From: Serripes groenlandicus
Taxonomy: Eukaryota; Mollusca; Bivalvia; Cardiida; Cardiidae
DNA length: 64,000 bases
Direction of reading: 5' to 3'
Assembly (NCBI GenBank): GCA_031761405.1
Contig: JASEVX010000008.1
Span: forward strand, 45,498,507-45,562,506
Shown: piece by piece, positions 60,991-64,000 of the stretch
How the letters are laid out: every line of letters begins with the position of its first letter
Numbering within the stretch: position 1 is the first letter of the stretch
Program-made: the position numbers and the translations under genes
The notes under the pieces: model-generated
Told to the model about the DNA's origin: nothing
The model's input: only the letters and a program-made list of their open reading frames with translations
Databases searched by the model: none

Positions 60991-61129
60991 ACATTTATAT
61001 TACCTAATATGGTAATATAAAAGATTTGTGTTAACATTTTTACTCTTTTTTTTTTCATGTTTACAATCTCAAAAGTGAGAATATTTTTGATGAAAAGCGT
61101 AATCAAGATAATCTAGCCCCATTTAAAAA

Positions 61130-62023
61130 ATGTCGTTTTTAAAAATAACAGACCCGAAGAAGAAGGATTTTATTGTTCAAGAGTTCCTCAAAACTAAACG
61201 AAATATTCAGCAAAGTAATATGACCGAGCGAGTAGATGAACGGGAGATGTAAGGTAACCTCTCAAAGTTCTTTTAACCTGTGACATCAAATCAACGGGAG
61301 TTGACGGAGGATATTCTTAGTGAGCTTAAACCTATAAAACAAGGGATTGAAGAGATTCCAATGGCAGTCCAATCGATACGTTTCCTCAGTTTCGAAGTAT
61401 TCAGATGTTAGAGCAAAAAGATCCTACTACAGAGACCAGCTTTATTGGCCCCATTGCGGAACAGTACTTAAGAAAGTTTGCATCAAAGGATGATGTTGGT
61501 AAGACCTATGGGATATATGACAAACATGGCAACTTCTTCATTGGTGATCAGCAACTGGCAATCGTTGATGAGAGTTTATTTATTGGAGATAAAGAATATG
61601 AGGGGGACACCAGGTCTATGGGAATTATTGATGAGTAAAAAAACAGATTCTAATATTTACACAGACCAAGACGATGATAAGTATGCTGAGATAATACACA
61701 GCACCAACACATTACACAGGGGTAATAACCCTAATGCTAACCAACCAAAGGCGAGTAAGAGTTGGAAGTGGAATAATCTCTTGAAAACGATGTGGCATAG
61801 CAGACTTGTATCCAAAAAGACGTCTAAAAATGCGCAAAACGTCTCATCTACCGGAAAAGGTGTCCCCGACACAGACAATTTGGTGGCTAGGCTTGATCTG
61901 CTGATGGCAAGCAAGTCAGTGGGAAACACTGGAGTAAACGATGAGATTTTATTCATTTTGAATCAATTGAAGAGTCAAAACATCATGGACGATGATTTAT
62001 TTAAACAAATCTTGTTACTATAA
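61130..62023 (+). pseudogene. Element-encoded protein of unknown function, broken in at least two places
   Basis: Starts at ATG 61,130 after 'atttaaaaa'. 'LKITDPKKKDFIVQEFL' opens a helical N-terminus cut by TAA at 61,250. A second frame (61,360-61,638) contains 'TSFIGPIAEQYLRKFASK'. A third frame from ~61,600 contains 'GTPGLWELLMSKK' and 'KWNNLLKTMWHS' and ends at TAA 62,023. The order of these blocks is one I associate with Polinton-like elements, where the protein has no assigned role. Confidence 0.5.
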
Positions 62024-62044
62024 AAAAGTATGTTAATTATAAAC

Positions 62045-62488
62045 TATCATGGATATGAAAACCGTTAGGCTTATGCAGGATCAGGAATCTTTGAGTCTAT
62101 GGCAGATGTGGTTGCAAGAGTTTTTTCATCCACTGCAGCGAAGACTCTAGGTAATGTTAGTTTGAATTTGGTTAAAGAAGGAGCAAAGAAGGCTTTACAG
62201 GCAGGACAGAAGGCGGCCGTCGATGCGGGTACAACTCTGGTTAAAAAGGGTGTGACCCAGTTGCTTGCTCCTAAATCGCACGCAATCCTAGCTAAATACA
62301 CCAACCCAACACTTACCCCTAAATCGCACGAAATCCTAGCTAAATACGCCAACCTAGCACCTATACCAAATTACCAACAACAGGTCAATAACGTTGGATC
62401 GGTGCGAAGACCTAACATTAATAACTTAATAATGGTTCTGGGGCTAATCGGAACGCTATTGCCATACAAAATCTTGTTCGAACGTTGA
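62045..62488 (+). pseudogene. Small Ala/Lys-rich protein, probable virion core/membrane type
   Basis: The frame of ATG 62,099 is also open back to a TAG at 62,066, so the true N-terminus is probably lost ('AGSGIFESMAD' spans the ATG). The protein has an amphipathic start, an Ala/Lys-rich helix ('EGAKKALQAGQKAAVDAG') and a duplicated 'PKSHAILAKYTN'/'PKSHEILAKYAN' block, then a C-terminal hydrophobic helix ('NNLIMVLGLIGTLLPYK'). It could be a membrane-lytic or core protein; this is inference. Confidence 0.45.
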
Positions 62489-62559
62489 ATGGTAGCATGT
62501 AAATGTAAATGTTGTCATTTCTTAAAATGATTTAAAGGAAAACAAAATCTATTAAAAAC

Positions 62560-62934
62560 ATGAGTAATCTATATTTCAAAAGAGTTAACTATCGCAAGTA
62601 CCAGGCTGCGTCTATCATTATTAAACATGCGTCGATAAAACTTAATCATGAAGATAAGGCGGGAGCTGTTCAAAATGGTAGGTATAAGACCGATTCTCTC
62701 GCTATTACTTTGTCAAAAGAACATCTAGAGGAGATGAAGAAGATAGAGAATGAGGTGAATGATTACCTAGTACATGATGAGGATCTTGGTGAGGTAACGA
62801 TTGTATAAGGTAATACGATTTACCCAAAGATTGAGAAAAGCATGACATTCGATGTAGAGAAGATGAAATACGTTAAGCTTAGGAGTGTATACCTGCGAGG
62901 TACAAAGACATCTCCGCAACTATACCTTTATTAG
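62560..62934 (+). pseudogene. Small conserved-looking protein with one in-frame stop
   Basis: ATG at 62,560, 82 codons to TAA at 62,806, then open in the same frame to TAG at 62,932. Features: 'LYFKRVNYRKYQAASIII' at the start, 'AVQNGRYKTDSLAITLSKE' in the middle, an acidic helix before the stop. No domain recognised. A single point change would explain the stop. Confidence 0.5.
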
Positions 62935-63011
62935 TATTTCCAGTGTACAGCGTCGGGTTGGAATAGCTTAACATTTTTTAACTTGTGAATAAAGTCTTGT
63001 TATTATAAAAA

Positions 63012-64000
63012 ATGAACATTCTAAATTTTAATGAGACACCTATAATAAATGAAAGTATTGAAGAATATCAATATCATGAGTATGAGTCTGTTACGGGAAC
63101 GAGTATAAACAACCCTTGGGAGATCAGACTTAACATTGAGACACAGGATTTATTCACTCATCCGAGTGAGTCCTATCTCATTGCTGAGGGTCGACTTGTA
63201 AGATCTGATACAGGAGGTCAATATGATAATCTTGACAACATTATCCTTACAAACAATGCAATTATGTATCTGTTTAGTAATATTAAATATCAGCTTTCTT
63301 TGCAAGAGATTGAATATATCTTCTCTCCAGGACAAGGAACTACCATGTTGGGCTTGTTAAAATACCCCAATGACTTTAGCAAAAGTCAGGGTTTGAATCA
63401 GTTATGGTGTAAGGATACCGGGGGGTTAGTGCAAAGTGGGATATTGAGAACCCAGGGTATAATGCAGGATATGCAATTAGACAACATATCTCATCGGATC
63501 CCCAAAACCTAAAGGAACGTTTAGCTTTCGGATCCCCCAAAACATATCTTCGGTTTCTGCGTTGCTGATGGGGGAGCAGGAGCAGGTACTTTACCAGAAG
63601 CTGGTAAGGTAATTCTTGATAAGGTTTCTTGGTTTATGCCGCACGTGTTACCAGCTGACAGCGAAAGGTTCCAGCTTTACAAGACAATTGAGTCTAAGGC
63701 AACTCTCCCAGTTGCTTACCGTATGAGACAATGTGATAGTATCTCTGTGCGATAGTATCCACAAACTTTACCTGGAGCCTGAGTGTTAAGTCTTCACCGG
63801 AGAGACCACGTTGGGTTATTGTTACATTTCAAACTAATAAAGATAGTAACCAAACGACAAATCCAGCTGTTTTTGACAATCTTAATGTGAGGAGTATGTT
63901 GAACTCAAGTAAATATCCAGCTGTTGATTACAATGCTTCATTTCCTAAGCAACAGTTTAGTCGATTGTATGAGGATGCTGTATCCTTCAGATCCAAGTGT
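63012..64000 (+). pseudogene. MCP: Major capsid protein (double-jelly-roll type), frameshifted, runs off window
   Basis: ATG at 63,012 directly after a 'tataaaaa' leader. The first frame (to 63,512) follows the expected start of a Polinton/adintovirus major capsid: a beta-rich domain with 'NNAIMYLFSNIKYQLS' and 'GTTMLGLLKYPND'. It leaves homology near 63,430. From ~63,765 another frame is open to the window end with 'ERPRWVIVTFQT' and 'SRLYEDAVSFRSK', typical of the second half. At least one net frameshift lies between. The rest of the gene is beyond 64,000. Confidence 0.7.

Larger units (their letters stand above)
55642..64000. mobile_element. Decayed Polinton/Maverick-type element (one side)
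   Basis: The contents are integrase, adenain-like protease, FtsK/HerA ATPase and capsid-type genes together, the defining Polinton set, with a PLA2 protein and fibre-like protein as in adintovirus-style members. The left limit is inferred: 'agtattgcc' at 55,642 starts with AG, as Polinton ends do, but no terminal repeat partner or 6-bp target duplication can be tested because the right side is outside the window. Most genes carry stops or frameshifts, so this is an old genomic copy. Confidence 0.85.

Overview
The window looks like animal nuclear DNA, most likely from a bivalve mollusc. The genes have introns, the sequence is AT-rich and repeat-dense, and it carries tRNA-derived SINEs, foldback MITEs and 150-165 bp array elements of kinds I associate with bivalve genomes. 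The genus is not provable from the sequence; a Dreissena-like mussel is a guess. A 200-base run of N at 22640-22839 is an assembly gap.

Layout. (1) 1-5,030 is gene-free flank with degenerate repeats, including a 1.5 kb array of ~165 bp units. (2) 5,028-24,018 and 24,019-49,094 are two head-to-tail copies of one segment, each carrying a complete six-exon, 674-codon SLC16 (monocarboxylate-transporter-like) gene on the + strand. All six exons have identical lengths in the two copies, and every intron is phase 1 and splits a glycine codon. Each gene has an 18-bp minisatellite just before its start codon and a 44-bp minisatellite that begins in its last codons and runs through the 3' flank. The copies differ mainly by later insertions: a TIR element and a SINE in copy A; SINEs, a broken FLYWCH/MULE transposase and a 1.5 kb array element in copy B. 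(3) 49,095-55,640 is gene-poor, with MITEs, a ~4.2 kb segment bounded by long inverted repeats, a purine (GA)n tract and short tandem repeats. (4) 55,640-64,000 (window end) is one side of a decayed Polinton/Maverick-type (adintovirus-like) virus-like element.

The Polinton-like block has two divergent groups meeting at ~58,440-58,464. On the - strand are a phospholipase-A2/zinc-ribbon protein, an integrase with chromodomain, an adenain-like cysteine protease and a phage-tail-fibre-like repeat protein. On the + strand are an FtsK/HerA-type packaging ATPase, a probable minor capsid protein, several small membrane or basic proteins and the start of a double-jelly-roll-type major capsid protein. 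Only the fibre-like and protease frames are intact; the rest carry stops or frameshifts. No protein-primed DNA polymerase is in view; if the element is complete it should lie beyond 64,000.

The two SLC16-like proteins should be 12-helix plasma-membrane carriers. The mobile element is unrelated to them in function. No true tRNA gene, rRNA gene or CRISPR array was seen.
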